64,000 nt of DNA from BD2-11 clade cluster bacterium bin43 (lineage in GTDB: Bacteria > Gemmatimonadota > Gemmatimonadetes > Longimicrobiales > Gaopeijiaceae): assembly GCA_002238605.1 (NCBI GenBank), contig MPMR01000011.1, positions 62,001-126,000 on the forward strand. Direction: 5' to 3'. The stretch's first letter is position 1. Every line of letters begins with the position of its first letter. A program made the position numbers and the translations under genes. The notes below the pieces were generated by a model that made no database searches, was not told where the DNA came from, and saw only the letters and a list, made by a program, of their open reading frames with translations. Of the stretch, positions 34,539-43,247 are shown in pieces.

Positions 34539-35670
34539 CTATGGGCTCTCTCGCATTCGAGCTAGCTCGACTTCCAGGTGCCCGACGTCGTACCAGTCGA
34601 TTTCCCTTTCGGGGATCCCATCGGCGTCATCCGACGCCACCTGGCGATCAGCCAGCACGGCAAGCGTGGAACCCAGGACATCAAAGGCCGCCGCACGGCC
34701 CGCTACTCGCACAGTGCCCGCGAATCCGGCAGGGTAGAAGACATCCAGATACGAGAAGCCGGCGTCGTTGCGGTTTGTCAGCACCCAGATTCTCTCCTGC
34801 TCATCAAAGCGGAGTGTCCTGAGATACGGCTTCGGTGTACGCGCGTACTCCTGTACAGACTGCGGAGGCACAAAGCGGCCGCTCCGGGCCGCATCCCGCC
34901 GGCTTCGACGGTAGGCTTCCACCTCCCATCTGTCGGGTAGCCTCGGAACATGGTCGTCGGCTCTTAGCAGAACGCCCTGTGGGTCGTCGCGGTCCGTGAA
35001 GACAACCAGATGACCGTCGCAAACAGGGAACACGAGGCTCCCGCCCCGAGAGGCCCTCCCGTAGGAGAATCCGCCTGTGGCGGATGATGTCTCACATCCT
35101 GCCTCGCTCCTCTGTGTGTCCGGAAAAGACCCTTTCCCATACTGTCGCTCCGGAAGAGACATCCGCCTCACCTTGCCATGGCTCGTACACACGACCACGG
35201 CTGCCTCTCTTCAGGTACGTTCCAACCACGGTTGAAGAGAAGGAGGAGCTGGCCAGGACAAATGCGATTCCGGGCAGCTTCAGCTGAAATGCGAATTCAC
35301 CGTGCGGCTCGAATACCGACATGCGCCCGAGATCCATGTCGATGACGCCCAGGGTTTCGCTGGGACCGCGCACAACGGAGAATGGCGTACGAAACTCACC
35401 CGGGCCCTCCCCTCTGCGACCGAATACCCCCACGCTGACGCCGGATCGCCGACTGCAGTGGATCTGCACCTCATAGGAGTCTATCACGCACGCGGTGGTC
35501 TCGTTGACCAAGGCGATCGAGGAGATGCCACTCAGAGGAGCGACCGTGGAAGCATCCTGGGTCAGACGGACCGCAGCGTCCCGACGCTCCGGCTCCCCAC
35601 ATGAGATGCAGAGGAATCCGCCCACCAGGGTATGGAAGAGCCGGCGTACCGCTCTTGTCGGGATCCTCAT
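34539..35670 (-). pseudogene. Six-bladed beta-propeller lipoprotein, frameshifted
   Basis: From ATG 35670 the frame has a lipoprotein-like signal (L-V-G-G-F-L-C-I-S-C), then propeller sequence with F-G-R-R-G-E-G-P-G-E-F and R-G-P-S-E-T-L-G-V-I-D, the pattern of the six-bladed (NHL/TolB-like) propeller lipoproteins common in Gemmatimonadota. That frame ends at 35092. The continuation, with S-G-G-F-S-Y-G-R or A-T-G-G-F-S-Y-G and R-T-L-R-F-D-E-Q-E-R-I-W-V-L, is in another frame up to TAG 34539, overlapping around 35092-35198. One indel is needed to join them. It could be a true pseudogene or a sequence error. Confidence 0.65.
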
Positions 35671-35764
35671 AGTACTCCATGGCCGCAGCGTGGCAGCCAG
35701 GCCAGCATTGTTTGGGCTCATCGGTATCTCTGGGCTTCCAGACGCACGCCACCAAGAAGAGTAA

Positions 35765-36070
35765 CAGGACGGTGCCCTAGCCCACCCACGGGACACGCCC
35801 CGGAGCGGTCGCGACAAGACCTCGATCTGCTTCGACTTCAGCGAGGACGCGGCGGGAATCCTCCACGGGGCTCTCGAGGAGCTGGCCTCCCGCGACATCA
35901 ACATGATCAAGATCGAATCCCGGCCGGACCGCCGGAGTCTCGGTCGTTACATCTTTCTCGTTGATATCGAGGGCCATCGCGAGGACGCGATTATTCGAGC
36001 TGCGCTGAAGGGAATCCAGGCCCGGGCGACGATGTTCAAGGTGCTGGGGTCTTACCCGCGCATTCGATGA
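35765..36070 (+). pseudogene. pheA: Prephenate dehydratase ACT-domain fragment
   Basis: An open frame without a start codon encodes about 85 residues identical in layout to the regulatory ACT domain of prephenate dehydratase: K-T-S-I-C-F-D-F, I-L-H-G-A-L-E-E-L, the phenylalanine-binding E-S-R-P motif (K-I-E-S-R-P), F-L-V-D-I-E-G-H and V-L-G-S-Y-P at the end (TGA 36068-36070). The catalytic PDT domain is absent from the whole window. A stop codon at 35762 closes the frame upstream. The fragment sits at the right edge of the island and looks like a scar of a deletion or insertion that removed the gene's 5' part. Confidence 0.8.
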
Positions 36071-36206
36071 TCCCGCCTGCACGGTCTCGGCCCGCCGCGC
36101 GCGCGGCCTGCGGTCTGTCCGGCTCATCCTTGCCGCAGTACGTTTTGACGACCCCGTTGGACCACTGCCGGCCTCGATGCCCGGTAGCCCCTGAAGGTGC
36201 ACGCGC

Positions 36207-37037
36207 ATGGCTGAACCGAGATCGGCAACGCCCCTCTTCCGACGCATCCTGCGCGAACCGACCTCCCACTTCGTGCTGTTGGCGGCCGTCCTGTTCGCCG
36301 CGAACGCGGCGCTTGAATCGTGGCGCGGCAACGTCATCACGATCGATCCGGTGCAGATTTCCGTTCGGATCGCGGAGCTGGAGGCGATACGCGGCGCTCC
36401 CCTGAGCCCGGAGGAGCGGCAGCTCGTCGAGGATGCGTACATCGACGAGCAGGTTCTCGTCCGCGAGGCGCTCGACATGGGGCTTGAAGCCGATCGCAGG
36501 ATCGACGACATCCTCGTGCAGAAGATGCTGCATGTCCTGAGCGGGGATGTCATTCAACCCACCGAGGACGAGCTCAGGGAGTTCTATGAGGCGAACCGGG
36601 CGAGCTATACTCCCGAGTCGACGCTCACCATCGAGGAGGTCGTCATCGCCGGGGACTCGCCCGCAGCCGGAGACCTGGAGGAGCAGCTGCGGGCCGGCGG
36701 GTCCGCCCAGGAGCTGGCCGAGAGCCCCGACGTGCGATCGTCCGTGTTGCGCGAGGTGACGGGCGGCGACCTGAGGAGGCTTTTCGGGCCAGTGACGGCC
36801 GAGCTTATCCTCAGTGCGAACACTGAAGGCTGGATCGGGCCTCACGGGACGGTTCGCGGCCAGCACTGGTTCCGGATCGTCGAGCAGACGACGCCCGAGC
36901 TTCCGCCCCTCGACAGCGTGCGCGAGCGGGTGCGTCTCGACTGGGTCGCCAGCCAGGAGGCCGCCAGGCTCGACCAGGCGGTCCGGGGACTGCGGGAGCG
37001 CTACAACATCGTCATCGAGGAATCGGAGGGGCGATGA
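36207..37037 (+). CDS. Membrane-anchored PpiC/SurA-like peptidylprolyl isomerase
   Basis: The 276-residue protein has one N-terminal membrane helix (about residues 21-38) and a helical SurA-N-like part (E-R-Q-L-V-E-D-A-Y-I-D-E-Q-V-L-V-R-E-A). A parvulin-like region follows (T-L-T-I-E-E-V-V-I, then L-R-E-V-T-G-G-D-L). The rotamase core is degenerate, so chaperone activity is more certain than isomerase activity. Its stop overlaps the ATG of the HupE-like gene (ATGA, 37034-37037). Such PpiC-HupE pairs suggest help in folding or inserting the metal transporter-like partner. Confidence 0.75.
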   Translation: MAEPRSATPLFRRILREPTSHFVLLAAVLFAANAALESWRGNVITIDPVQISVRIAELEAIRGAPLSPEERQLVEDAYIDEQVLVREALDMGLEADRRIDDILVQKMLHVLSGDVIQPTEDELREFYEANRASYTPESTLTIEEVVIAGDSPAAGDLEEQLRAGGSAQELAESPDVRSSVLREVTGGDLRRLFGPVTAELILSANTEGWIGPHGTVRGQHWFRIVEQTTPELPPLDSVRERVRLDWVASQEAARLDQAVRGLRERYNIVIEESEGR

Positions 37038-38044
37038 TGAAGATCGCCGGTCTCGCAGCGCTCCTCGTGCTCATCGGCGTGTCCCCAACCCCCGTTCCCA
37101 CCCACGACGTGGACGTCACCTCCGTCGCCCGCGTCTACCTCGACCAGATCGGCGACACCCGGTACGTGTTCTCCATCGTCGATACCCAGGTGTCGCCCAT
37201 CATCGACCTGCGCGGGGTGCTGCCGGAGCGCTGCGAGCCGATTCGCTCGGAGGCCGCGGGTGTGCTCGTGAGCGCAGGCTTCGCGTTCGAGTGCGCTACC
37301 GAACTGACCTTCGACGACAGCCTCGAGCTGCCTTGGTCGCTGGCCGGGGTGGTCGCGCTGGTGCGCTGGGGCGACGGCACCGAGGCGTCGGCCTACTTTC
37401 GCGGCGACGGCCGCTCGGTGCCCATCCGGCTGGCGGATCTGCGCGCCGGAGGCGGCACCACCGGCCGGCTTGCGGGCACGTACTTCATTCTCGGGGGGGA
37501 GCACATCCTCTTCGGGATCGATCACCTGCTCTTCGTGCTGGGACTGCTCCTGCTCGTCGGGGGATTCTGGTCGCTGGTCAAGACCATCACCTCGTTCACC
37601 CTGGCGCACAGCATCACGCTGGGGCTGGCGGTGCTCGGCTACGTGCCCGTGGACCGCGCGCCGGTCGAGGCCGCGATCGCCCTCTCCATCGTGATGCTGG
37701 CCCGCGAGATCGTGGTCGGGCACCGGGGCCGGAAGAGCTTGGTGCACCGGTATCCGTGGCTGGTGGCCTTCGTCTTCGGGCTACTGCACGGGCTCGGGTT
37801 CGCCGGCGCCCTCGGCGAGATCGGGCTCAGGGCCAGCGACGTTCCGGTAGCCCTCCTGTTCTTCAATCTGGGCGTCGAGGCAGGGCAGCTCGCGTTCGTC
37901 GTGGCGCTGATCGCGCTGGCGAAGATTGCCGGGCGGGCAAGGCAGATGGCCGTGCAGCGGGTCGAGCCCGTCCTTGGCTACGCGCTGGGCGCCTTCGCCA
38001 CCTTCTGGTTCCTGGATCGCCTTCCGGCGCTCTGGGGCGCGTAA
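37034..38044 (+). CDS. HupE/UreJ_2-family membrane protein
   Basis: The 336-residue protein has a signal peptide, an exported N-terminal domain of about 130 residues, then six or so membrane helices with the HupE/UreJ_2 hallmarks: G-x-E-H-I-L-F-G-I-D-H-L-L-F-V (metal-type H-x-x-x-D-H motif), S-F-T-L-A-H-S-I-T-L and F-G-L-L-H-G-L-G-F-A. HupE/UreJ proteins are nickel or cobalt permeases in some bacteria; this longer subfamily has an N-terminal soluble part and no proven substrate. It is translationally coupled to the upstream PpiC-like gene. Confidence 0.85.
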   Translation: MMKIAGLAALLVLIGVSPTPVPTHDVDVTSVARVYLDQIGDTRYVFSIVDTQVSPIIDLRGVLPERCEPIRSEAAGVLVSAGFAFECATELTFDDSLELPWSLAGVVALVRWGDGTEASAYFRGDGRSVPIRLADLRAGGGTTGRLAGTYFILGGEHILFGIDHLLFVLGLLLLVGGFWSLVKTITSFTLAHSITLGLAVLGYVPVDRAPVEAAIALSIVMLAREIVVGHRGRKSLVHRYPWLVAFVFGLLHGLGFAGALGEIGLRASDVPVALLFFNLGVEAGQLAFVVALIALAKIAGRARQMAVQRVEPVLGYALGAFATFWFLDRLPALWGA

Positions 38045-38108
38045 GCGCTTCGCCTCACAGAATATGGCATACATGAGGACTTGGTACATGACTGGAATCG
38101 AGGAACAC

Positions 38109-39821
38109 ATGCGTCGCTTGCTGATCGCCGTCTTGCCGCTCTCGCTGCTCCTGCCCGCCGCCCGCGTTCAGGCTCAGGAACCCGCTTCATTCGACGTGCT
38201 CATCACCGGAGCCCAGGTCCTGGATGGCACCGGCAACCCCTGGATCTACGCGGATGTCGGCATCCGGGACGGGATGATCGCGGCCGTGGGCGACCTGGCC
38301 GACGCGCCGGCCGAACGGGTCATCGACGCCCGGGGCAAGGTGGTTGCGCCCGGCTTCATCGACCTTCATTCCCACGGCGCTCCAGGTCTGGCGTCGCCGG
38401 ACGAGCGCCGCCGCGCCGCCACCAACCTGGTCACCCAGGGCGTGACCACCGTCGTCATCAACCAGGACGGCCGCAGCCCCGTGGACATCGGCGCGCAGAG
38501 GTCACTGCTGCAGAACCTGCGCACCGGTCCCAACGCGATCCTCATGGTGGGCCACAACTCGATCCGCGCGGAGGCGATGGGCGACGACTACCGGCGGCTC
38601 GCGACGCCCGGGGAGGTGCAGCGCATGCGGGAACTCGCGCGCGCAGGGATGGAGGCGGGAGCCTTCGGGATGTCGGCGGGACTCGAATACGTGCCCGGCC
38701 GCTGGAGCGACACCGACGAGGTGGTCGCGGTCGTGGAGGAGATCGTGCCCTTCGGCGGCGTGTTCATCGAACATGAGCGCAGCAGCGGCACTTCGCCGAT
38801 GTGGTGGCGGCCCAGTCAGGACGAGCCCGGTCCGCCGACCATGCTCAATTCCATCCAGGAGACCATCGAGATAGGCGAGCGCACCGGGGCAACGGTGGTC
38901 GCGACCCACATCAAGGCGAGGGGCGCCAACTACTGGGGATCGAGCGGGGCCATCATCGCGGCGATCCGCCGGGCGCGGGACCGGGGCGTCGCGATCTTCG
39001 CGGACCAGTACCCGTACGCGACCAGCGGCAGCGACGGCAACGTGAGCCTCATTCCGGAATGGGCCGTGGGCGCGGCCGATGAAGCTGCGGGCGGCGGTCC
39101 GGACGCGGCACCCGACTACGCGGAAGCCTTGCGAGCAACCCTCGCAGACCCGGCGCGCGCCCGCATGCTCCGGCAGGACATCGCGTACGAGACCGAATTT
39201 CGGGGCGGCGCGGAGAACATCGTCGTCTTCGACTATCCGGACCGCACGCTGATCGGCAGGAGCGTCGCCGAGATCGCGGACGATCGCGGCATCTCGGCCG
39301 TCGAAGCCGCGATCCAGCTCCAGTTGGAAGGGATGCCGGCCCGCCGCGGCGGCGGGCGCCTGCGCAGCTTCTCCTTTTCGGAGGAGGACATCGAGAACTT
39401 CTCTGCCCAGCCATGGGTGGCGACGGCCTCGGACGGTGGCATCTCACTACCCGAGGACGGGCCGGCCATCCACGCCCGCTTCTACGGCACCTTCCCGCGC
39501 AAGATCCGGGAGTACGCGCTCGATCGCGGCGTCCTCTCCGTCGAGAACGCCATCCGCTCCATGACCACCCTGCCCGCCCATATCCTGGGGCTGCGCAACC
39601 GCGGCCAGGTGCGCGAGGGCTTCGTGGCCGATGTCGTCGTCCTCGACCTGGAGCAGATCCGCGACATGGCCACCTTCACCGACCCGCACCAGTACGCGAC
39701 CGGAATCGACTACGTGCTCGTCAACGGCAGCTTCGTTGTGGACGAGGGTGCACCGACCGGGATGCTCCCCGGAACCGTGATCACTCCATCCGAGGGCAGG
39801 AGGCCGCCCGCAACAGATTGA
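38109..39821 (+). CDS. Exported D-aminoacylase-like amidohydrolase
   Basis: A 570-residue amidohydrolase-superfamily protein with signal peptide (to about residue 22, V-Q-A-Q). Domain motifs follow the N-acyl-D-amino-acid deacylase group: D-V-L-I-T-G-A-Q-V-L-D-G-T-G, metal site D-L-H-S-H-G-A-P (the usual D-x-H-S-H-S-D lacks the last Asp here), A-T-H-I-K-A-R-G, D-Q-Y-P-Y-A-T-S and A-S-D-G-G-I. Predicted to hydrolyse N-acyl amino acids or short peptides in the periplasm. ATG 38109 with GAGGAA upstream gives the best signal; the frame is open further 5'. It lies 64 bases after the HupE-like gene. Confidence 0.82.
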   Translation: MRRLLIAVLPLSLLLPAARVQAQEPASFDVLITGAQVLDGTGNPWIYADVGIRDGMIAAVGDLADAPAERVIDARGKVVAPGFIDLHSHGAPGLASPDERRRAATNLVTQGVTTVVINQDGRSPVDIGAQRSLLQNLRTGPNAILMVGHNSIRAEAMGDDYRRLATPGEVQRMRELARAGMEAGAFGMSAGLEYVPGRWSDTDEVVAVVEEIVPFGGVFIEHERSSGTSPMWWRPSQDEPGPPTMLNSIQETIEIGERTGATVVATHIKARGANYWGSSGAIIAAIRRARDRGVAIFADQYPYATSGSDGNVSLIPEWAVGAADEAAGGGPDAAPDYAEALRATLADPARARMLRQDIAYETEFRGGAENIVVFDYPDRTLIGRSVAEIADDRGISAVEAAIQLQLEGMPARRGGGRLRSFSFSEEDIENFSAQPWVATASDGGISLPEDGPAIHARFYGTFPRKIREYALDRGVLSVENAIRSMTTLPAHILGLRNRGQVREGFVADVVVLDLEQIRDMATFTDPHQYATGIDYVLVNGSFVVDEGAPTGMLPGTVITPSEGRRPPATD

Positions 39822-39884
39822 GCGTCAGCAGCCCGTGAATCCACGGCGAGCCGCCGAACTCTGCGAGGCGCCCGACTGGCCAGG

Positions 39885-39900
39885 CGCCCTCTGAAGGGCG
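39885..39900. terminator. Weak hairpin between convergent genes
   Basis: CGCCCT (39885-39890) pairs with AGGGCG (39895-39900) around CTGA in the 103-base gap between the amidohydrolase and the CapA-like gene. There is no T-run on either side, so terminator function is a guess. Confidence 0.3.
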
Positions 39901-39924
39901 AATAGCTGCCGGGCGGGCTCGCGA

Positions 39925-41397
39925 TCAGCGCCGAGAACCCGACCCGTCCGTCCGCACTGCGCCCGGCCCGCGGATCACGCCCTCATCCCCGACAACCTCG
40001 ATGCTCGTGCCGAACGGCTCCGAGAGGGCGGCCAGGAGCGTAAGGATCCGCTGCGCGTCCTCGCCCGAAGCGGCCACCGGCCGGCCACGCTGCGGGCGAG
40101 GCAGCCCGTACCCCAGCACCGTCGGCACCAGCCGGATCTCGTACAGCTCTCCCTCCCGGAACTCCGACAGCGCCACGACTCCGTCCCACCAGTAGTCCGC
40201 GGCGGGGCGCCCGCCCCCGGAGGCCACTTCCCTGCCATCGTAGAAATCGGACGGCAGGCCCCGGAACGCGTCGACGTCATAGCGGGCATAGTTGTCCCAG
40301 GGCTGGAATGGCGGGGTCTCGTTCTGGAACAGGAAGTCGTCCAGGGAATAGAAGATCGGCTTTTCCTGGTATATCTCGATGCCGCGAAGCACGTGCGGAC
40401 CGTGCGCGTAGAAGGCATCGGCACCAGCATCGATCGCGGCTCGCGCGAACGTCACCAGCGCATCCGCGGGCACGTAGCTGCTCTCGTTGCAGTCGTCCTG
40501 ATAGAGGCCGAGGCAGCCCGGCTCGTCCCCGGCCCGACCGGGGATGTAGTTGTTGCCGCCGCCCTGGTGGGTGTGGCTGGTCACGACCACCCAGTTGGCC
40601 TGCCGGCGGGCGTCGCGGACGGTGGCCAGCAGCTCCTGCAGGTCGCCCTGGTGCGGGGTCGTGATGGTTCGATATCCATCGCCCGACTCGAAGTTGCCCT
40701 GGATTCCTCCGACTCCCTGAGCGCGCGCCTCTTCCAGGCTCTCGTAGACATCGCCCGGCACCACGTACGTCGTCTCGAAACGCATCGGCGCCAGCCCGGG
40801 CCGCCCACGCAGGTCCGGACGCTGATGGCCGGCCCTCATGTGCTCCGAGAAGCTCGAAGACACGGCGATGAGCGCCACCCGGCCATCCATCGTTTCCATG
40901 TACGCAGGCGCCCTCGCGAGCGCGAGATTCTCGCCCGAGCCCGCGACCTTGATCCCCGCCGCGGCCAGGGCCCGCTGCGTCGAGCGCATCCCGCCCGCAC
41001 CCCAGTCCATGGTGTGGTTGTTGGCGAGCCCCAGCATGTCCAGCCCCATCCACGCCAGGTCCCTGGCCAGGTCCGGATGCCCGGCCATGTACGTGCCCCC
41101 GCTCTGGGCCGAGGGGATGATGTCGGGGCCGTACTCGTGCAGCAGCATCTCCATGTTGCCGAAGCCGACGGTGCTCCCCCCAATCAGGTCCCGCAGCTTC
41201 AGGAACTCGGGCTCATCATAGGGCATCAAAGCCCGCGTGATGATGAGGTCCCCCACCATCGCCATGGTGATGTCCCCTTCCCCGTCGCGATGCTGCGCCT
41301 CGGCGGGCGAGGCCGTGAGCAGGGGCAGGATGAGAAAGGAGAGGCGGAGTGCGTGTCCTGCCTGGATCCCGATTCGGGCCGAAGTCGATCCGCGCAT
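39925..41397 (-). CDS. Exported CapA/PgsA-type metallophosphatase-fold protein
   Basis: From ATG 41397, preceded by a strong GGAGGTG, the 490-residue protein has a signal peptide (S-P-A-E-A-Q) and the CapA fold: M-V-G-D-L-I-I-T-R near the start of the domain, G-N-M-E, the catalytic-type motif L-G-L-A-N-N-H-T-M-D-W-G, S-H-T-H-Q-G-G-G and A-H-G-P-H-V-L-R-G-I-E. CapA proteins belong to the calcineurin-like phosphatase superfamily and take part in poly-gamma-glutamate or capsule export in some bacteria. There is no pgsB/pgsC here, so a stand-alone phosphatase or hydrolase is more likely. Confidence 0.82.
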   Translation of the reverse strand: MRGSTSARIGIQAGHALRLSFLILPLLTASPAEAQHRDGEGDITMAMVGDLIITRALMPYDEPEFLKLRDLIGGSTVGFGNMEMLLHEYGPDIIPSAQSGGTYMAGHPDLARDLAWMGLDMLGLANNHTMDWGAGGMRSTQRALAAAGIKVAGSGENLALARAPAYMETMDGRVALIAVSSSFSEHMRAGHQRPDLRGRPGLAPMRFETTYVVPGDVYESLEEARAQGVGGIQGNFESGDGYRTITTPHQGDLQELLATVRDARRQANWVVVTSHTHQGGGNNYIPGRAGDEPGCLGLYQDDCNESSYVPADALVTFARAAIDAGADAFYAHGPHVLRGIEIYQEKPIFYSLDDFLFQNETPPFQPWDNYARYDVDAFRGLPSDFYDGREVASGGGRPAADYWWDGVVALSEFREGELYEIRLVPTVLGYGLPRPQRGRPVAASGEDAQRILTLLAALSEPFGTSIEVVGDEGVIRGPGAVRTDGSGSRR

Positions 41398-41577
41398 GTT
41401 CACCTCCTGCCGCGGGAAAGAGCCGACTTGCAACAGTCAGATTACGGCGCGGCGGGACGCGGCGGCAAGGGGGTTGGCGACAGACGCGGGACGACCATTG
41501 CGGCCTGGCTCGTCGCGTATCGCAACCGCACGGTCAGGTGCTAGGTTAAGGCATCTGTCCCGCCTCCGGAGGATCCC

Positions 41578-41961
41578 ATGCGGTATCTCATCCTCTCCCT
41601 CCTTCTCGTATTCTCCCTCGAAGGCTGCGCATCCACGGGCAGCGGCCCCGGCACCTCCCGCAACCTCATTACCCGCGCGCAGATCGAGGAATCGCAGGCG
41701 ATCACGGCGTACGACGTCATCCGCGCACTGCATCCCCAGTGGCTTCGGGCCCGGGGTCAGACGGTGGGCCTCGCGAACGCGACGCCGGTAACTCCGACGG
41801 TCTTCATGGACGGCACCCGCATGGGTGAGCTGGACGTCCTGAACGCGTACCAGGTGCGCGACATCGAGGAGATCCGCTATCTCGATCCGGGCCGGGCCGC
41901 GAGTCGGTATGGGATGGGGTATCCGAGGGGCATCATCGAGATCATTTCGCTCAGGCGATGA
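41578..41961 (+). CDS. Small lipoprotein with TonB-plug-like C-terminus
   Basis: A 127-residue lipoprotein (lipobox L-E-G-C, Cys17; GGAGG before ATG 41578). The C-terminal half, T-P-T-V-F-M-D-G, then Y-Q-V-R-D-I-E-E-I-R-Y-L-D-P-G and A-S-R-Y-G-M-G-Y-P-R-G-I-I-E-I, looks like the end of the plug domain of TonB-dependent receptors (V-D-G, D-I-E-x-I-E-V-L-K-G, Y-G-x-x-x-x-x-G-V-I). There is no barrel. The N-terminal half is unknown. It might present a signal to or block a receptor. The DUF3179 gene follows after 27 bases in the same direction. Confidence 0.7.
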   Translation: MRYLILSLLLVFSLEGCASTGSGPGTSRNLITRAQIEESQAITAYDVIRALHPQWLRARGQTVGLANATPVTPTVFMDGTRMGELDVLNAYQVRDIEEIRYLDPGRAASRYGMGYPRGIIEIISLRR

Positions 41962-41988
41962 ACGGTTTCGTGCCGGACCTGACGACCA

Positions 41989-43236
41989 GTGCCTGATTCC
42001 AGGTCCGTCCGCGGGCTGGCGAGTGGTCCTGGCCGGCGGCCGGCGCGGTCCGGGTGCGCCGCCATCCCCGCGAGGCGGGCAGACGGTCGGTCGAACTGGA
42101 GCATCGCGGGCATCCTCACCACGTGCGGCATCCTCACCGCATGCGGCATCCTCACCGCGTGCGGCATCTTCGACGCGACCTCGCCGTTCGACGGCGACGG
42201 CAGCAACATTCCGCCCGTGCCCGAGGACTCCTTCTGCAGCATTCCCGAGGAACTGGTCGTCTCCGGGGGCGTGGGCCGGGACGGCATCCCGGCTCTCCGC
42301 AACCCGTCGCTGGTGCCCAGCCACCACGCCGAGGCCACCTACCTCGGGGAGGCCGACCGGGTGATCGGGATCGAGGCCGACGGGCGCTTCATCGCGGTGC
42401 CGCACAACATCCTCTGGTGGCACGAGATCGTGAACCTCGACGACTTCGGGAGCCCCATCGCCGTCACCTACTGTCCCCTCACCGGGTCGAGCATGGTCTT
42501 CGACCGCTCTGCCATCGAGGGTGCCGACCTGGGCGTGTCGGGCCTCCTGTTCCACAACAACCTGATGATGTTCAACCGCCGCAGCGACGGGACCCAGGAA
42601 TCACTCTTCCCGCAGATGCTGCGGAGTGCTCGATGTGGTCCGCTGGACGGCCAGCCGCTCGAGTTGCTTCCGTCGATGGAGATGCGGTGGAACGCCTGGA
42701 AGGACCTGCACCCCGAAACCCTGGTTGTCTCGGGTATCCGGGCCCGCGGCGGGGACTACGAGCACTACCCCTACGCCGACTACGAAGTGGTCGACAACGG
42801 CCAGACCCTGTTCCCGAACCCCGAGTTCGACACCCGGCGGCCTCCCAAGGAGCGCGTTCTCGGTATTCCGCGCGACAACGGGCACGGCATGGCCTATCCG
42901 TTCATCGTGCTCGAGAGCAGGGGCGATGTCGTGGTGGTGCACGACGACGTGCAGGGGACTCAGCCGGTGGTGGTGTTCTGGTCCAGCCAGGCCCAGGCGG
43001 CGATGGCCTACGAGCCAATGGTCAACGGCCGAGACCTTGCCTTCGAGGTCCGCGACAGCGGGTTCTTCGATGTGCAGACCGGCAGCAGATGGACCCTCGG
43101 GGGTCGTGCCGCCGACGGGCCTCTCGAGGGCTCGGCGCTCCAGCCGGTGCGCGACGCCTACGTGGCGTTCTGGTTCGCGTGGGCGACCTTTCACCCGAAC
43201 ACCGAGGTCCTGTCAGGCCCGCTCAGGATCTCCTGA
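41989..43236 (+). CDS. DUF3179 domain protein, probable lipoprotein
   Basis: The 415-residue frame from GTG 41989 contains the DUF3179 domain (about 75-410): V-G-R-D-G-I-P-A-L, V-I-G-I-E, H-N-I-L-W-W-H-E-I-V-N, V-T-Y-C-P-L-T-G-S and F-D-R-S-A, with a G-L-L-F-H-N-N-L-M-M and W-x-E-L-type end. The role of DUF3179 is unknown; the C-P-L-T-G-S motif is strongly conserved. The N-terminus is odd: three copies of G-I-L-T-x-C before F-D-A-T-S, each readable as a lipobox. The long basic segment before it looks non-signal-like, so the true start may be nearer the repeat. Confidence 0.75.
   Translation: MPDSRSVRGLASGPGRRPARSGCAAIPARRADGRSNWSIAGILTTCGILTACGILTACGIFDATSPFDGDGSNIPPVPEDSFCSIPEELVVSGGVGRDGIPALRNPSLVPSHHAEATYLGEADRVIGIEADGRFIAVPHNILWWHEIVNLDDFGSPIAVTYCPLTGSSMVFDRSAIEGADLGVSGLLFHNNLMMFNRRSDGTQESLFPQMLRSARCGPLDGQPLELLPSMEMRWNAWKDLHPETLVVSGIRARGGDYEHYPYADYEVVDNGQTLFPNPEFDTRRPPKERVLGIPRDNGHGMAYPFIVLESRGDVVVVHDDVQGTQPVVVFWSSQAQAAMAYEPMVNGRDLAFEVRDSGFFDVQTGSRWTLGGRAADGPLEGSALQPVRDAYVAFWFAWATFHPNTEVLSGPLRIS
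42109..42180 (+). repeat. Four 18-bp tandem units encoding a repeated lipobox
   Basis: GGCATCCTCACC plus a variable six bases (A/GCGTGC or GCATGC) is repeated at 42109-42126, 42127-42144 and 42145-42162, with a diverged fourth unit at 42163-42180. The units keep frame and encode G-I-L-T-T-C, G-I-L-T-A-C, G-I-L-T-A-C and G-I-F-D-A-T. Confidence 0.8.
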
Positions 43237-43247
43237 CGGAGCACACG

